From Gloeothece verrucosa PCC 7822 (lineage in GTDB: Bacteria > Cyanobacteriota > Cyanobacteriia > Cyanobacteriales > Microcystaceae), in contig NC_014501.1 of the NCBI RefSeq assembly GCF_000147335.1, positions 248,001 through 312,000 of the forward strand: a stretch of 64,000 nt of DNA. The letters are read 5' to 3'. Position numbers and translations under genes: made by a program. Positions 33,925 through 44,072 of the stretch are shown here, in pieces. Numbering within the stretch: position 1 is the stretch's first letter; each line of letters begins with the position of its first letter. A model generated the notes under the pieces. It was not told the DNA's origin, searched no databases, and saw nothing but the letters and a program-made list of their open reading frames with translations.

Positions 33925-35856
33925 ATGACTAACCCCCAAACCGCCCCTTATGGATCTTGGAAATCTCCCATTACCTCAGACTTAATCGTTGCTGGAAGTA
34001 TTGGACTCGGTAATGTGATCCTCGATGGAGAGGATATTTACTGGTTAGAAGCAAGACCCACCGAAGGAGGAAGAAATGTCTTAGTCAAACTCGCTTCAGA
34101 TGGAACGACTAGCGATATTACCCCTCAACCCTATAATGTGCGGACCCGTGTGCATGAATACGGAGGAGGTAGTTGTATCGTTGCAGAGGGAACAGTCTAT
34201 TTTTCCAATTTTGTCGACGGGAGACTCTATAAACAACTCCCCAACCGTGAACCGCAACCCCTCACCGCCGAATCAAAACGACGCTACGCAGATGCAATTG
34301 TAGACTCACAACGAAGCCGCTTAATCTGCGTTTGTGAGGATCACTCTAACTCGGACCTAGAACCCGAAAATAGTATTATCAGCATCGATATCAACACCGG
34401 TGACATAACAACTCTAGTCAGTGGAAGTGACTTTTACTCCTCACCTCGTCTAAGTCCCGACGGATTACAATTAGCTTGGTTAAGTTGGAATCATCCTAAC
34501 TTACCTTGGGATGAAACTGAATTATCTATCGCCTCTGTTCAAGAAGATGGTACCCTCAAAGCAGCGAAAATTATCGCCGGCGGGGAAAATGAATCAATTT
34601 GTGAACCCAAATGGTCAGAGGAGGGGCAATTATATTTTTCCAGTGATCGCACAGGATGGTGGAATCTCTACCGCTACCATCAGTCCGGAACCATCGATAC
34701 TCTATGTCCCCTCAATGCAGAATTTGCTTATCCTCATTGGGTATTTGGCATCTCTACCTATACCCTTGCCGGTGACGAGATCTACTGTACCTACACTCAA
34801 AATGGTCGGTGGTATCTGGCACAATTAAATCCCAACACCGGCAATTTAACTCCCATCGACACCCCCTGCACAGAAATAGGTTCTCTCAAATCCTACAAAA
34901 ACACCCTAGTTTTTATCGGCGGTTCCCCCACCCAACCCAACGCAGTCATTAAAGTAGACTTAAACAGCAAACAAACCACCATCCTCAAACAATCTACTAA
35001 CCTAGACATCGACCTAGGATATATTTCTATTCCTGAAGTGATCGCTTTCCCCACCGAAGGCGGATTAACTGCCTATGCTTGGTATTATCCCCCTACCAAT
35101 AAAGATTACATCGCCCCTGACAGAGAATTACCCCCTCTACTGGTAAAAAGTCATGGAGGGCCGACCGCCTGTGCCACCGCTAATTTTAGCTTAAGAGTGC
35201 AATACTGGACCAGTCGAGGATTTGCTTACTTAGATGTCAATTATGGCGGCAGTACAGGATTTGGCCGAGAATACCGCCAACGCTTAGATAAAAACTGGGG
35301 AATTGTCGATGTGGATGACTGTATTAATGCGGCAAAATATTTAGTTCAACAAGGGAAAGCAGACGGAAAACGCCTCGCTATTTCTGGGGGAAGTGCCGGC
35401 GGTTACACCACTTTAGCCGCCTTAACATTTCGCAATGTCTTTCAAGCCGGAGCGAGTTATTATGGAGTCAGCGATTTAGAAGCGTTAGCCAAAGATACTC
35501 ATAAATTTGAATCTCGCTATCTAGACCGCTTAATTGGTCAATATCCCCAAGAAAAAGACCTTTATCAACAACGATCACCTATTATGTTTACGGATCGTCT
35601 CGACTGTCCTGTGATCTTCTTTCAAGGATTAGAAGATAAAGTGGTTCCCCCTAATCAAGCTGAAATGATGGTAGCAGCGATCAAAACTAAGGGGTTACCG
35701 GTGGCATACGTTCCCTTTGAAGGAGAACAACATGGGTTCCGCCGCGCCGAAAACATCAAACGCGCTTTAGATGGAGAATTTTACTTTTATTCCCGCATTT
35801 TTGGCTTTACCCCGGCTGATTCCCTTGAACCCGTAGCCATCGAAAATTTAGCTTAA
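33925..35856 (+). CDS. S9-family serine peptidase (acylaminoacyl/dipeptidyl peptidase-like)
   Basis: 643 aa. The N-terminal about 370 residues form a beta-propeller-like domain with WD/PD40-type strands (LSPDGLQLAWLSWNHPNLPW). The C-terminal alpha/beta hydrolase has the nucleophile in SGGSAGGYTT, the Asp region in GLEDKVVPP and the His in EGEQHGFR. S9 enzymes of this type remove acyl-amino acids or dipeptides from short peptides. No signal peptide, so cytoplasmic. Followed after 42 bases by the FHA-ABC gene on the same strand. Confidence 0.92.
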   Translation: MTNPQTAPYGSWKSPITSDLIVAGSIGLGNVILDGEDIYWLEARPTEGGRNVLVKLASDGTTSDITPQPYNVRTRVHEYGGGSCIVAEGTVYFSNFVDGRLYKQLPNREPQPLTAESKRRYADAIVDSQRSRLICVCEDHSNSDLEPENSIISIDINTGDITTLVSGSDFYSSPRLSPDGLQLAWLSWNHPNLPWDETELSIASVQEDGTLKAAKIIAGGENESICEPKWSEEGQLYFSSDRTGWWNLYRYHQSGTIDTLCPLNAEFAYPHWVFGISTYTLAGDEIYCTYTQNGRWYLAQLNPNTGNLTPIDTPCTEIGSLKSYKNTLVFIGGSPTQPNAVIKVDLNSKQTTILKQSTNLDIDLGYISIPEVIAFPTEGGLTAYAWYYPPTNKDYIAPDRELPPLLVKSHGGPTACATANFSLRVQYWTSRGFAYLDVNYGGSTGFGREYRQRLDKNWGIVDVDDCINAAKYLVQQGKADGKRLAISGGSAGGYTTLAALTFRNVFQAGASYYGVSDLEALAKDTHKFESRYLDRLIGQYPQEKDLYQQRSPIMFTDRLDCPVIFFQGLEDKVVPPNQAEMMVAAIKTKGLPVAYVPFEGEQHGFRRAENIKRALDGEFYFYSRIFGFTPADSLEPVAIENLA

Positions 35857-35898
35857 AAAACTCTCGTGGTAGAGATGTTCAACGACTACTCATAACCC

Positions 35899-38325
35899 AT
35901 GACTACTCATCCTCGTCCCGCCACACTGGTTACTAATCAACCTCGCATCGAATTGAATCAAAATGGAGAAATTCGAGCCTTTAACCTGAGTGAAGATTAT
36001 CATATTTTGGGCAGAGAGCCTCATCAACCCTCTCCCATCGGGTTATCACTCCCTCAAACTTGGACGATGGTCAGTCGAATCCAAGCTTGTTTCCGTAAAA
36101 TAGGCACAGATTATTATATCTATGATGGAGATGGAGAAAGTAAGCCCAGTAGTAACGGATTATTTATTAAAAATCGGTTGATTCCCCCCAAAGAAGGCTA
36201 TAAACTTGAACATGGGGACCAGATTAGCATTGGACAAAATCGACGAAAATGGGTAACCATTACTTATATTGACCCTGAAAAAGTCAACACGGGAACTCTT
36301 CCACGAACTAGGACTATTCCCTTAGCTAATCGTTCTGTGGTCATCGGTCGAGACCCTACAGCCACCTTAGAATTAGATGCACCCACCATATCTCGTCATC
36401 ACGCCACCATTGATCAGGGAGACGGCGGTCGTTACACGCTGACCGACTATAGCACGAATGGTGTATTTGTTAACGATCAAAAGGTGAAGGGGTCTATTGA
36501 CCTTGCAGATGGAGATAGTATTCGCATTGGACCTTATACTTTTTTATTACAAAGAGATGAATTAGTTTTAGCCGATGCCGGCGATCAAATTCGCATTGAT
36601 GCTAAAAATATTTTGTTAATTAAATATAGAAAAAAACAACCGATTAGATTATTAAATAATATTTCATTAGTCATAGAACCGGGTCAATTAGTGGCTATTG
36701 TCGGCGGAAGCGGCTCAGGCAAATCTACTTTAATCAAAACTTTATTGGGTTTAGAAGCCATTAGTCAAGACAATAATCAAACTCCAATAGAAAGAGCCGT
36801 TTATTTAAATGGAGATAATATTAGACTTTATTTTAATATTTATAGAACCTTAATCGGTTATGTTCCTCAACAAGATATCGTGCATACGAATTTAACGGTT
36901 TATGAAGTGCTTTATTATGCGGCTAAATTAAGACTTCCTTCAGACCAGAATTTAAATCAACTGCTGGCCAAAACCATCGATGATGTGGAACTGTCTCAAC
37001 GAAAAGATACTCTCGTTAAAGATTTAAGTGGAGGACAGTTAAAACGGGTTAGCATCGCTGTAGAATTATTAGCTGATCCGAAATTATTCTTTTTAGATGA
37101 ACCCACATCGGGATTAGACCCCGGATTGGATAAAAAAATGATGCAATTGTTGCGAAGATTAGCCAATGAAGGAAGAACCGTTATCTTAGTGACTCATGCG
37201 ACTAATAATATTACTCTCTGTGATCGTTTAGTATTTTTAGGCTTAGGCGGCAATCTCTGTTATTTTGGCACGCCAGATAAAGCCTTAGAATTTTTTACGA
37301 TTGATAGTGGAGATTTTGCTGATATTTATATAGAATTAGATACCCCAGAAGCCGTTGCTACTGTCGAGCAAAAATATCATCAATCAGAATATTACAAAGA
37401 CTATATAGAAAATCGTCTCGCGCAATCTTCCCAAAAAGAACATTTAGTTCCTCAACAAGTTAAAGCCCCCTTTAGGCGACAATTATCGGTACTAATTCAA
37501 CGCTATGTTAAATTACTGGTGCGGGACCGCGTGAATTTATTATTATCCCTATTAACAGCCCCCATCGGCATTAGTTTAATGACTTTAGCCATTCGAGAAC
37601 AAACACCTTTTAAAGGCGTTAGTGATGCGACTCTGGCGGGTTTAGCCTTAAAAGTTCTCTTTGTTTTTACTTGTGCCGCCATTTGGGTTGGATTAGCCAG
37701 TTCTCTACAAGAAATCGTCAAAGAAGCTGCTATTTATATGAGAGAGCGGCTAGTTAATTTAGGCTTATTAGCCTATTTAGGGTCTAAAGTTTTGAGCTTA
37801 GGAGCATTAGCTATCCTGCAAAGTGTGTTGATTACATTGGTGGTTTTAATTTGTTTTAAAGCTCCCTCGTCTCCGACTCTGCTCGTTCCTTGGCCGGTGG
37901 GAGTATTTATCACAACATTTTTAACCTTAATGGCAGCGATTAGTCTGGGTTTAATGGTATCAGCTAGTGTCAAAAATATTACCCAAGCTAATAGTGCTTT
38001 GCCGATTTTATTATTGCCTCAAATTATCTTCGCCGGTGTATTATTTAGCATGAAAGGAGTCAGTAAATTTTTGTCTTGGTTGATGATTGGTCGTTGGTCA
38101 GTGGGCGCTTATGGTACAATTATTGACCTCAATTTTCTGATTCCACCTAATCCCGAAACCACCGATGTAGGAGGCAGCTATAAGTTACCCCTAGAACGCT
38201 CTGATGTTTATGCTGTAACTTGGGATAATTTAGCGAAAAATTGGGGAATTCTCCTGCTGCATATTACCGTTTACCTGCTGATTACTTATTGGTTGCAAAA
38301 ACGTAAAGATGTTTTTAAAACTTAA
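35899..38325 (+). CDS. ABC transporter fused to two FHA domains (ABCG-like)
   Basis: 808 aa. Two forkhead-associated domains occupy about 15-110 and 130-215 (VVIGRDPTATLELDAPTISR with the HH and STNG phosphothreonine-binding features). The ATPase domain (about 225-460) has Walker A GGSGSGKST, signature LSGGQLKR and Walker B FFLDEPTSG. The C-terminal ABC2 membrane domain has about six helices (about 525-808). The NBD-before-TMD order matches ABCG half transporters, probably working as a dimer. FHA domains suggest control by Ser/Thr kinases. Substrate unknown. Confidence 0.93.
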   Translation: MTTHPRPATLVTNQPRIELNQNGEIRAFNLSEDYHILGREPHQPSPIGLSLPQTWTMVSRIQACFRKIGTDYYIYDGDGESKPSSNGLFIKNRLIPPKEGYKLEHGDQISIGQNRRKWVTITYIDPEKVNTGTLPRTRTIPLANRSVVIGRDPTATLELDAPTISRHHATIDQGDGGRYTLTDYSTNGVFVNDQKVKGSIDLADGDSIRIGPYTFLLQRDELVLADAGDQIRIDAKNILLIKYRKKQPIRLLNNISLVIEPGQLVAIVGGSGSGKSTLIKTLLGLEAISQDNNQTPIERAVYLNGDNIRLYFNIYRTLIGYVPQQDIVHTNLTVYEVLYYAAKLRLPSDQNLNQLLAKTIDDVELSQRKDTLVKDLSGGQLKRVSIAVELLADPKLFFLDEPTSGLDPGLDKKMMQLLRRLANEGRTVILVTHATNNITLCDRLVFLGLGGNLCYFGTPDKALEFFTIDSGDFADIYIELDTPEAVATVEQKYHQSEYYKDYIENRLAQSSQKEHLVPQQVKAPFRRQLSVLIQRYVKLLVRDRVNLLLSLLTAPIGISLMTLAIREQTPFKGVSDATLAGLALKVLFVFTCAAIWVGLASSLQEIVKEAAIYMRERLVNLGLLAYLGSKVLSLGALAILQSVLITLVVLICFKAPSSPTLLVPWPVGVFITTFLTLMAAISLGLMVSASVKNITQANSALPILLLPQIIFAGVLFSMKGVSKFLSWLMIGRWSVGAYGTIIDLNFLIPPNPETTDVGGSYKLPLERSDVYAVTWDNLAKNWGILLLHITVYLLITYWLQKRKDVFKT

Positions 38326-38490
38326 TGACTTTCCGCAAAATTATTGCAATTTTATCATAGATAAAAAGTTCTCCCAAAATATTAAAATAAGTTAAAGAAA
38401 AATCCGAAGTCTGTAAAGATTTATAATAAAAAAAGTGTATAAAGGAAAATATATAGATACAATTTGCTAAGAAAGAATGAGGTGAGCCAA

Positions 38491-39321
38491 ATGTATAAAT
38501 CCCATCAAAAAAGCCCTTTCACATTGGCTTGCTGGCTAATCATGCTTGCCAGCGTAATCTTCTTATCGGGTTGCAATGGAGGCGACAAAACAACCACAGA
38601 TAACAACAGTCCAGCACCCACAACAGCAACATCTCCCGACACAGGAACCGCATCACCTGCTACTAGCACATCCGAAGGAACAGTCGATCCCATTACCGCA
38701 GGAATGACAGGCGCAGAACGCCAAAACACTGATCCTCTAGAATTATTACAAAGTGATCAACTCAAAACCGAGTTAAAGATCACCCCAGATCAAGAAACCA
38801 AAATTAAACAGATTACCCAAGATTTTAGAGGAAAATTACAACAAATTTACGGCAATGTGAACTTAAACGGACTCCCACCAGCAGAACAGAGCAAAAAACT
38901 TGAAGAAGTTAGCGGACCCGTTCAAGAAGAAATCAATAAAACCCGTCAAGAAATAGGAAAAGTTTTAAGCCCAAATCAAGTTAAGCGCTTTAAAGAAATT
39001 ACCCTACAAATTTACGGATTTGGCGTTCTCAACAGCGATCAATACGCGCAAGACTTAAAACTGACGGATGAACAGCAGAAAAAGATCGGTACCATTCGAA
39101 CTCAGATGATTAGCAAAATGCGGACTAGCTGGCAAATTCCCCCCAGTGACAAGCAAGAAAAGGAAAAAGTGATTGACACCAACCGTAAGGTAATGGAAGG
39201 CATTATCAAAGAAAGCAACGATGAAGTGTTAGCGGTTCTCACTCCTGACCAAAAGAAAAGTCTAGAAAGCTTAAAAGGCGAAAAATTTGACTTTAAGCCG
39301 CCAGCACCACCTGCAAGCTAA
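38491..39321 (+). CDS. Spy/CpxP-like periplasmic lipoprotein
   Basis: 276 aa from the ATG at 38491, preceded by GAGGTGA at ideal distance. Lipoprotein signal with lipobox LSGC (about 23-26). A Thr/Ser/Pro-rich linker leads to two related helical segments with LTxxQ-like patterns (ELKITPDQETKIKQITQDFR and DLKLTDEQQKKIGTIRTQM). These resemble Spy/CpxP chaperone-type proteins, which bind unfolded proteins in the periplasm. The similarity is at pattern level. Single gene. Confidence 0.7.
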   Translation: MYKSHQKSPFTLACWLIMLASVIFLSGCNGGDKTTTDNNSPAPTTATSPDTGTASPATSTSEGTVDPITAGMTGAERQNTDPLELLQSDQLKTELKITPDQETKIKQITQDFRGKLQQIYGNVNLNGLPPAEQSKKLEEVSGPVQEEINKTRQEIGKVLSPNQVKRFKEITLQIYGFGVLNSDQYAQDLKLTDEQQKKIGTIRTQMISKMRTSWQIPPSDKQEKEKVIDTNRKVMEGIIKESNDEVLAVLTPDQKKSLESLKGEKFDFKPPAPPAS

Positions 39322-39419
39322 GTGTTTAGTCAACTGTCAACCGTGAACAAACACGGTAAACTCCATTAATTCAGATGCCCATTAAATCAAAATAACTCCC
39401 TCAAACTCAGGAAAAACGG

Positions 39420-40445
39420 ATGAATTTTCTTAATCAACAAGAGCAAATCCAAAACGGGCAAATTACTAAAACCGAACTGATAACATTGCTTCAAGCTTCT
39501 GGGTCTTTGCAACAGCAATTGTTCCGACAGGCCCGAGAAATTCGACAGCGATATCATGGCGATCAAGTTGTGGTGCGAGGCGTAATAGAAATTTCTAATT
39601 ACTGCCAAAAAAACTGTAATTATTGCGCCATGAGGGCCACTAACCAAAAGTTAGAAAGATATCGTTTAGGAGTCGAACAAATTTTTGCCATCGGGACTCA
39701 CATCAAAGAGGCAAATATCCCCATTATTTTTCTTCAAGGGGGTCAAGACCCGCACTGTGATCCCATTTTAGAAGAAGTCATTCCCCGGCTGAAAAAAGAA
39801 TTGAACTTAAGCGTTCTTTTATGCTTAGGAGAAAAACCGCGAGAAGCCTATCAAAAATTTGCTGAATTGGGGGCAGATTCTTATATTCTTAAGTTTGAAA
39901 CTTCCTCCCCTAGTCTCTACAAAAATATAGCCCATACCCCTTTACTGAGAAGATTACAATGTATTCGCACTCTACAGGAAAGCGGCTTTAAAGTGGGTAC
40001 AGGTAATATTGTCGGTTTACCCAATCAAACTATAGATTCTTTAGCCGAGGATATCTTACTAGCACTGGAAATACAGCCCGATTTTGTTAGCTCATCTCCG
40101 TTTATTCCTAATCAGGATACGCCCTTGGAAAATTTGCCCTATGGAGATATCAATCTCACCCTTAACACAATGGCACTCTATAGAATTTTGTTACCTTCCT
40201 GTCTAATTCCTACAGTGAGTGCTTTAGAAAAAATTCAAAAAGGGGGTCAATTAATGGGGTTAAATGCAGGGGCTAATGTCCTGACGATTAACTTTACGCC
40301 TGCCCAATGTCGCGACAAATATGCGATTTACTCTAAACAGCGATTTGTGGTGAGTTTAGAACACGCCCAACAAACCATAAAACAGGCAGGATTAAGTTCT
40401 AACTCTTTTAAATCGCCAGTTTTAATGAGTGGAGGAACTCCTTAA
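39420..40445 (+). CDS. Radical SAM enzyme related to HydE/BioB/PylB
   Basis: 341 aa. The cluster-binding cysteines are CQKNCNYC at about 62-69, in the sequence RGVIEISNYC typical of the HydE/BioB/PylB group. Later features are FLQGGQDP, TGNIVGLPNQT and the BATS-like C-terminus with LMGLNAGANVLTINFTP. HydE acts in [FeFe]-hydrogenase cofactor assembly, but no hydrogenase gene lies nearby, so another substrate is likely. It begins a same-strand run with a methyltransferase, a transporter and a second radical SAM enzyme. Confidence 0.85.
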   Translation: MNFLNQQEQIQNGQITKTELITLLQASGSLQQQLFRQAREIRQRYHGDQVVVRGVIEISNYCQKNCNYCAMRATNQKLERYRLGVEQIFAIGTHIKEANIPIIFLQGGQDPHCDPILEEVIPRLKKELNLSVLLCLGEKPREAYQKFAELGADSYILKFETSSPSLYKNIAHTPLLRRLQCIRTLQESGFKVGTGNIVGLPNQTIDSLAEDILLALEIQPDFVSSSPFIPNQDTPLENLPYGDINLTLNTMALYRILLPSCLIPTVSALEKIQKGGQLMGLNAGANVLTINFTPAQCRDKYAIYSKQRFVVSLEHAQQTIKQAGLSSNSFKSPVLMSGGTP

Positions 40446-40489
40446 ACAAGGCGTTAATCATTAACCATGAATAATCAATAATAAACCGG

Positions 40490-41599
40490 ATGAGAATCAT
40501 CACAACAAGGAGAGAAACCCAAGCAATTATCTTAGCCATATTGGCAATTTTAGCCGCTATCTTAGTGATAGTTTTCTTCACGAAAAGCTCACCCAATAGC
40601 CAAGAACATAAATCGGCGGGGGGGGAATGGCTTGAGATTACTACCCCTATGTCTTTAATTCACATAGGGAGTAATGACTCTTTTGCTATTACTGAAGAAG
40701 GAAACCGAGCCGCTAAACTGGTTTATGATGCAGTCGCCCATAAAAACCTCGATTCTGCTAAAGCCGCCAGTGAACTCTATACTCAATTAATTCCTAAAGA
40801 AAATTATGGCGGAGAATACAGCACCTTACAATGGTTTTGTGATTACTTTTTAGCCTCTGAATCCCAAAAAAAAGAATTTTTAAAAGACAAATATGTGTCC
40901 AGTTTTTTTGAATTCTTTTCGGCTAATGATTTTACCAACTTAAAAGATTATTTAACCCTAAAATATCACTTGAACAAATTAGAGGAGCAATTTACCCAAG
41001 CCGATCAAGAAAGAAAAGCCCTGTTAGAAGACACTATTCTTTTTAATAATCCGAGAAGGGAAGAATGGGAAAAAACTAGCAAAATGATGACTTTTTTTCC
41101 GATCAAAGCCGGAGATAAAATTGCTGATGTTGGCAGTGGCCCAGGGTATTTTACCTTTAAATTTGCCGAAATTGTTGGGGATAAAGGGCGTGTTTTTGCT
41201 ATTGATACTGTGGAAAAACATTTGGATTATGTTAACCACGTCAGTCAAAAATATGGCATAAAAAATGTTGAAACGGTCTTGACCCAAGGAGATACTCTTG
41301 GCGTTGGAGAAAATCAAATAGATGTGGCATTTTTATGTTCTTTGTATCACAATATTTACGGGATGGATAAAGAGGATGACCGACATCGCTTTATTGATAA
41401 TATTAAAAAATCCCTGAAAAAAGACGGGACTTTAATTATTGTTGATAATGCGGTAGTGGAACGGGGAAAACTTCCTTATCATGGTCCTTATATTGCCAAA
41501 CAATTAATTATTGGACAGCTTAAGTATTACGGTTTTCGCTTTGTTAAAGATTTCGCTTCTGTGCCTCAAAGATATGTTTTAATCTTCAAAAAAATGTGA
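40490..41599 (+). CDS. Membrane-anchored class I SAM-dependent methyltransferase
   Basis: 369 aa. An N-terminal membrane anchor (about 11-30, AIILAILAILAAILVIVFF) precedes a helical region of about 160 residues without a recognised family. The C-terminal Rossmann methyltransferase has motif I ADVGSGPGYFTF and later VFAIDTVEKHL and the acidic DVAFLCSLYHNIYG. The anchored, likely outward- or membrane-facing catalytic domain is unusual. Its stop overlaps the next start by one base, indicating translational coupling to the transporter gene. Confidence 0.82.
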   Translation: MRIITTRRETQAIILAILAILAAILVIVFFTKSSPNSQEHKSAGGEWLEITTPMSLIHIGSNDSFAITEEGNRAAKLVYDAVAHKNLDSAKAASELYTQLIPKENYGGEYSTLQWFCDYFLASESQKKEFLKDKYVSSFFEFFSANDFTNLKDYLTLKYHLNKLEEQFTQADQERKALLEDTILFNNPRREEWEKTSKMMTFFPIKAGDKIADVGSGPGYFTFKFAEIVGDKGRVFAIDTVEKHLDYVNHVSQKYGIKNVETVLTQGDTLGVGENQIDVAFLCSLYHNIYGMDKEDDRHRFIDNIKKSLKKDGTLIIVDNAVVERGKLPYHGPYIAKQLIIGQLKYYGFRFVKDFASVPQRYVLIFKKM

Positions 41600-42480
41600 T
41601 GGAGGATTTAAGAATTATTGGAATTTTTGCGGGCCTTGGCTCGGCGGCTTCGTGGGCAATGGGTTCTATCCTATTTAAGCGGCTGGGTGAGCGAATTTCC
41701 CCTTTAGCCATGACCTTTGCCAAAGGAAGTCTCAGTATTATTTTACTCGCTTTAGCTTTGGCTTTTATCGGTTATGAAAGCATCGAAGAACAATCCTTAT
41801 TGCTGTTAATTTTAAGTGGATTATTAGGCATTGCTGTCAGTGATACCTTATTTTTTGAAGCCCTACAAGATTTAGAAGCACATTCTTTAGTTTTATTGAT
41901 GACTTTTGGACAGGTTTTCACGGTTGTCTTAGCGGTGCTATTTCTGGGAGAGCAACCCTCCCGAGTACAATGGGCGGGGATTTTTTTAATTGTGTTAGGA
42001 ATTACGGTGGTTTTAATTTCAAAAATTACAGGAGAAGAAAAAGCTTCTCGATTAAAAGGCATGATTTTGGGTTTGTTAGCTGTAATTTGTATGTCGGTAT
42101 CTTTGATTATTATTAAGGATAGTTTAGACTCGGTTTCTGCTTTGAGCGCGACTTTTATCCGCATGATTTCAGGAACTACCGGCATCCTGTTTTTAGGCGT
42201 GATCACGAATAAGTTGGGGCGTTGGATGCTGCCGTTTTCTGATGTCAAATTAGGCGGCTTGTTTGTTGTCTCTGTCTGTGTGGTAACCTTTGGCGGGTTT
42301 TGGTTGTCTATCGTGGCTTTTAAGTATCTTGATGTGGCGATAGCTAATACCTTAATTTCTACGGAACCTTTATTTGTTTTGCCTTTAGCCGCTATTTTTG
42401 CTCAAGAAAAAGTGACTTTAAAAGCGGTAGTGGGAACGGCGATTACCACTACTGGAATTATCTTACTTTGCCGGGGGTAA
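41599..42480 (+). CDS. EamA/DMT-family transporter
   Basis: 293 aa with about ten hydrophobic helices and two EamA halves. Typical segments are GSAASWAMGSILFKRLGERI and LISTEPLFVLPLAAIFAQEK. DMT transporters export or exchange small metabolites such as amino acids or nucleotide-sugars across the inner membrane. The coupling to the methyltransferase gene suggests it moves a product or precursor of that pathway, which is inference. Confidence 0.9.
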   Translation: MEDLRIIGIFAGLGSAASWAMGSILFKRLGERISPLAMTFAKGSLSIILLALALAFIGYESIEEQSLLLLILSGLLGIAVSDTLFFEALQDLEAHSLVLLMTFGQVFTVVLAVLFLGEQPSRVQWAGIFLIVLGITVVLISKITGEEKASRLKGMILGLLAVICMSVSLIIIKDSLDSVSALSATFIRMISGTTGILFLGVITNKLGRWMLPFSDVKLGGLFVVSVCVVTFGGFWLSIVAFKYLDVAIANTLISTEPLFVLPLAAIFAQEKVTLKAVVGTAITTTGIILLCRG

Positions 42481-42626
42481 AAAGTTAAATAAACTTTATA
42501 TTTTTAAATTGGTACAAGTTTATTTAGTAGAATTTTAAGATTAAAACTTGTTTGAGATAGTTTTAGTGTAATAAGTCAATTAGCTACGGGATTTTTATCC
42601 ACTAATTCTAGAGAGGAATTCGGAAA

Positions 42627-44072
42627 ATGATTCAAGTTATAGAGCGCAATAATAAGCAAACACAACGGTTAATGGAGAGGGCAAAAGAAAGAATAGAAGA
42701 TTTTAAGCGGCTTCAGACAGCCGGATTAATTTGTAAGAGTGGGGATTTTTTTCCGTCGGTTCATTATCCGCCTATTACCATGTATGCTCCTACCACCGAA
42801 GAGGAGTTATTTAGGACTTATACTAGCCCTAGTGATGGATTATTTGATGTTTATGTTCATATACCTTTCTGTCGTCGCCATTGCACTTTCTGCCATTATC
42901 CGGTGATGTTGGGAGAACAAACTGCTGAGAAAGATCATTATCTTCAAGCATTAGAAAAAGAAATGGATATTTATATGAAGCGTCTCGGCGGGGATAAAAT
43001 TCGAGCGAGATCGATTTTGATCGGAGGAGGTACGCCCACTTATTTGAGTTTGGCGCAAATGAGACGCTTTTTAGATTTTTTTGTGGAACGGGTTGATCTG
43101 TCCACTTGTAAGCAATTTAATTATGATGTTGATCCGGTCACTTTGATCGGTTCTGAAGGGATAGAAAGGCTAAAAATGATGCGCTCTTATGGCGTTGATC
43201 GTGTCACCATTGGCATACAATCTTTTAATGAGTCGGTACTCAAAAAAATGGGGCGGCATCATGGGGCAAAAGAAGCGATAGAATCGATCCGAAATTGTCA
43301 AGATTTAGGGTTTCAGGTAAATATTGAATTTATTTTTGGCTATTGGGGGCAAACTCTAGAAAACTGGATCGAGGTAATCGAAGAAGCGGTTTCTTTAGAC
43401 ACCGAAGAGATACAGTTATATCGACTGAAAGTAGAAGCTTATGGAGATTATCAGGGCGCGATTAAAAAAGTCCGAGAAATTCGCCCGCAAGAAATCCCAA
43501 CTGTTGAAGAAACTTTGATGATGAAACAGGTAGCCATCGATATTCTTAATGAACATGGTTATTATGAAAATCTGCGGCGAGTCTTTAGCAAAAAGCCTGA
43601 ACATTACTCTCATTATGCTGATAATCAATGCTGTGGATTGTTGGATCAAATTGGCTTAGGATTAACGGCTTTTAGTAGTCTTCGAGACAGGTTTGTGCTA
43701 AATACTCAAAATATGGATGAATATTATGCTCTCATTGAGTCCGGCAAATTACCTCTGAACCGAGGGATAGTCAGAAGTTCCGAAGAACAAATGAGATGGG
43801 CGGTAGTTCTTCCTCTAAAAAATCGCCGGGTATGGAAGAGTTATTTTAAACAAATTACTGGGGCTGATCTTAATGAGGTGTTCGGGGAAAAAATTAAGCA
43901 ATTAAAAACTTTTGGTTTACTGTTTGAAAATGAGGAGAAAATTGAATTGACGAAATTAGGGGCTTTTTTTGCTGATGAAGTCGCCCAACAATTTCATCAT
44001 CCTGACTATGTTCCTTTTCCTCAAGATGCTTATTTTCAAGGGGCATTATATCCCTATAGAAGTTGTGTGTGA
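42627..44072 (+). CDS. HemW/HutW-like radical SAM protein
   Basis: 481 aa. The cluster motif is CRRHCTFC at about 87-94 in VYVHIPFCRRHCTFCHYPV, the form of the oxygen-independent coproporphyrinogen oxidase/HemW superfamily. SAM-binding GGGTPTYLS and GVDRVTIGIQSFNE follow. The C-terminal winged part (KLGAFFADEVAQQFHH) resembles HemW-type C-domains. Relatives include heme chaperones, heme-opening enzymes and class C radical SAM methyltransferases; which applies is unclear. The stop (44070-44072) lies inside an adjoining IS200/IS605 terminus, so the natural C-terminus may have been altered. AGAGAGGAA lies 10 bases before the start. Confidence 0.85.
   Translation: MIQVIERNNKQTQRLMERAKERIEDFKRLQTAGLICKSGDFFPSVHYPPITMYAPTTEEELFRTYTSPSDGLFDVYVHIPFCRRHCTFCHYPVMLGEQTAEKDHYLQALEKEMDIYMKRLGGDKIRARSILIGGGTPTYLSLAQMRRFLDFFVERVDLSTCKQFNYDVDPVTLIGSEGIERLKMMRSYGVDRVTIGIQSFNESVLKKMGRHHGAKEAIESIRNCQDLGFQVNIEFIFGYWGQTLENWIEVIEEAVSLDTEEIQLYRLKVEAYGDYQGAIKKVREIRPQEIPTVEETLMMKQVAIDILNEHGYYENLRRVFSKKPEHYSHYADNQCCGLLDQIGLGLTAFSSLRDRFVLNTQNMDEYYALIESGKLPLNRGIVRSSEEQMRWAVVLPLKNRRVWKSYFKQITGADLNEVFGEKIKQLKTFGLLFENEEKIELTKLGAFFADEVAQQFHHPDYVPFPQDAYFQGALYPYRSCV

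Noticed and set aside
41772..42248. 158-codon minus-strand frame
   Set aside because: Antisense to the EamA transporter gene, with biased composition typical of a shadow frame.
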